Below are positions 62,648 to 64,000 of a stretch of 64,000 nt of DNA, piece after piece. Positions within the stretch are counted from its first letter, which is position 1, and each line of letters starts with the position of its first letter. Origin of the DNA: Tetmemena sp. SeJ-2015 (lineage: Eukaryota > Ciliophora > Spirotrichea > Sporadotrichida > Oxytrichidae); assembly GCA_027382625.1 (NCBI GenBank), contig JAJKFJ010022671.1, forward strand, positions 1 to 64,000, given 5' to 3'. A program made the translations under genes and the position numbers. The notes below the pieces were generated by a model. It saw only the letters and a program-made list of their open reading frames with translations. It did not search any database and was not told the origin of the DNA.

Positions 62648-63595
62648 ATGGGAAACGCCGCTCAAACTGGAGATAATCATGAACAGACTTAATAAAACTC
62701 TGAAGATCCCTACAATATAAGTCAAATTCCTTCTTCAGTTAGTTAGAAAGATTTAACTCTTCAGGAGTCCATACATATAATAGACAAATTAGAGAGTGAA
62801 TCGGACATCGTAGACTACATAAAATCGAGGTATCCTATCATAAATTTAAATTCAAAAAATGTTATTTAAATTTCCTTCTACCCAAAAATACGTTTGAATC
62901 GTCAATTAATTAAATTTCACAAGTCCTTGCTTGATTTTGTTATTTAATCATCATCTCTAAAAAGATTTCCCAAAATTATCATTATAATTATTCTCTCATA
63001 AAGAAAAGATTGCTTTCAAATTTTTTTACTTTTTTTAAAAAATTGCTAGAGAGATATTCAAATAATATCCTCATAAGTTTACTTTCTCTTAAATTCTAAG
63101 AAATCTATTTCCATTTTAAATATCTCATTATCTGCAATAAATTACCTCCCATAATTTAGCGCGTTTTTTTAGTTTAACTTAATTTAAAAAGAAACATTCC
63201 TTTTAAAAGCTGTTTTGTACTTCATTTAAAGAACAGTCAAAATATTAAAATATTACTATAATCCAAAAAAGGAAACGTTTGGTCATTACAAATTTGTGAA
63301 AGATTTTGGCTCTAAGAACAATACAAGAGATCTTTCGGCAACGGACTTAAAAGGCGAAAAAGTTGTTTTGAAATCAATATAGTTAAAAACTAGGTTTTCC
63401 TTAAGAGAGTGTGAAATATATGAACATATGTTTTCTCGCAATGACCATTCCAAAATTAAATGCGTTGAAATGTTTTAGGATCGAAATGTATTCTCTATAG
63501 TCATGAAATTTTTCGCAGAGGGAACAATAGCAGATTTTTCGAGAAGAGTTAAAAATGGTAATGGAGCTTATGTGATAGTAGCTTGCGATTCAATA
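62648..63595 (+). CDS. kinase 2: N-terminal part of a kinase 1 paralog, degenerate Gly loop
   Basis: ATG 62,648 gives MGNAAQTGDN..., then PYNIS, QESIHIIDKLESESDIVDYI, RYPII, parallel to kinase 1 (RDSIYIIDQLEREQDLEIYI, RYPIQ). A second block from about 63,245 reads NPKKETFGHYKFVKDFGSKN...VVLKSIQLKTRFSLRECEIY, VMKFFAEGTIADFSRRV up to about 63,595. The VAIK Lys (VVLKSI) and alphaC Glu (RECEIYEHMF) are present, but the Gly loop of kinase 1 (LGEGAFG) is replaced by DFGSKNNTRDLS. An IES of about 402 bp (62,843-63,244, pointer ATA, tentative) separates the blocks. The catalytic loop and the rest lie beyond the window or beyond another IES starting near 63,595. Confidence 0.8.
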
Positions 63596-64000
63596 AATCA
63601 AACTGTATTTTTAATTAATATAAGGAAGAATCAATAAAATTTTATAAATATTATAGCTCATAATTCAATGGAAAATATAATAAGATTAGTTATTAAATTA
63701 TAATGAAACAAATCACGGCAGTTTAATAATCTCCAGATTCAAATAAATTTTTGATCAAATGAAGCAGCATCAGATGCTAAGAGCTTTATATTTTTGCTAC
63801 TTTTGTGTGGGAGCGCTCAGTCAAAAGATCTAAGCTATTCCAGCTGTTTTAAATGCATTATAGCAATATAAAGAATGTAAGTTAATATTGTACAACTATA
63901 AATGGGCATCAAACGATATCTTTATTTAATGGGAGAAATAATTATTCTGAGCATTTTGACCTATTTAGGGGGGCTTTAATTATGAATAATTGGCAGCTGC
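63596..64000. other. probable IES of kinase 2
   Basis: AT-rich sequence starting at the place where kinase 1 has its second IES. No coding block before the end of the window. Confidence 0.45.

Noticed and set aside
1..64000. Standard genetic code gene set
   Set aside because: The only long protein-like frames contain many TAA/TAG; the transposase, kinases and membrane genes are whole only with those as Gln.

Overview
The window looks like germline (micronuclear) DNA of a stichotrich-type spirotrich ciliate of the Oxytricha / Stylonychia / Tetmemena kind. It is very AT-rich. Long reading frames appear only if TAA and TAG are read as Gln and TGA is the only stop. Genes are cut by AT-rich inserts flanked by 3-6 bp direct repeats, and deleting one repeat plus the insert restores the frame. 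That is the signature of internal eliminated sequences (IESs) with pointers between macronuclear-destined segments (MDSs). A Telomere-Bearing-Element (TBE)-like transposon with its three expected genes is present. GT-AG introns are very short (29-46 nt). I saw no rRNA, tRNA, CRISPR array or bacterial-type gene. In such AT-rich DNA with one stop codon, open frames of 100-150 codons arise by chance, so calls rest on protein-like composition, paralogy and frame restoration rather than on length.

Layout: 1-604 is non-coding with runs of G and C. From 605 to 54,387 five large paralogous genes lie head to tail on the + strand: gene 1 (605-4,657, 5' part outside the window), gene 2 (7,017-15,092), gene 3 (19,430-34,241), gene 4 (35,110-45,291) and gene 5 (46,046-54,387). 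The shared plan is an N-terminal signal peptide (seen in gene 3), propeller-like repeats, cadherin/CADG-like extracellular repeats, then a multi-pass membrane region that resembles the TRP-like family, and a basic cytosolic tail. They look like surface adhesion/sensor proteins; that function is inferred. A truncated copy of a propeller block of gene 4 sits at 18,131-18,755.

Several elements break up the array: a 4.2 kb TBE-like element in gene 3 (19,666-23,847), a 2.8 kb inverted-repeat element at the very end of gene 2 (15,092-17,929), a 3.35 kb inverted-repeat element carrying a GC-rich 40-bp palindrome in gene 4 (38,878-42,228), a 972-bp element with perfect 95-bp terminal inverted repeats (26,580-27,551), three 0.4-0.5 kb MITE-like elements with related ends, and a foldback at 30,523-30,737.

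From 54,842 to the end are two paralogous protein kinase genes beginning MGN (likely N-myristoylated). The first can be rebuilt from ten MDSs using nine pointers; the second runs out of the window and has a degenerate glycine loop. Between them are one unrecognised open frame and another G/C-run-rich stretch.

Coordinates of small features were counted by hand and may be off by 1-2 bases. Gene spans include IESs, introns and inserted elements.
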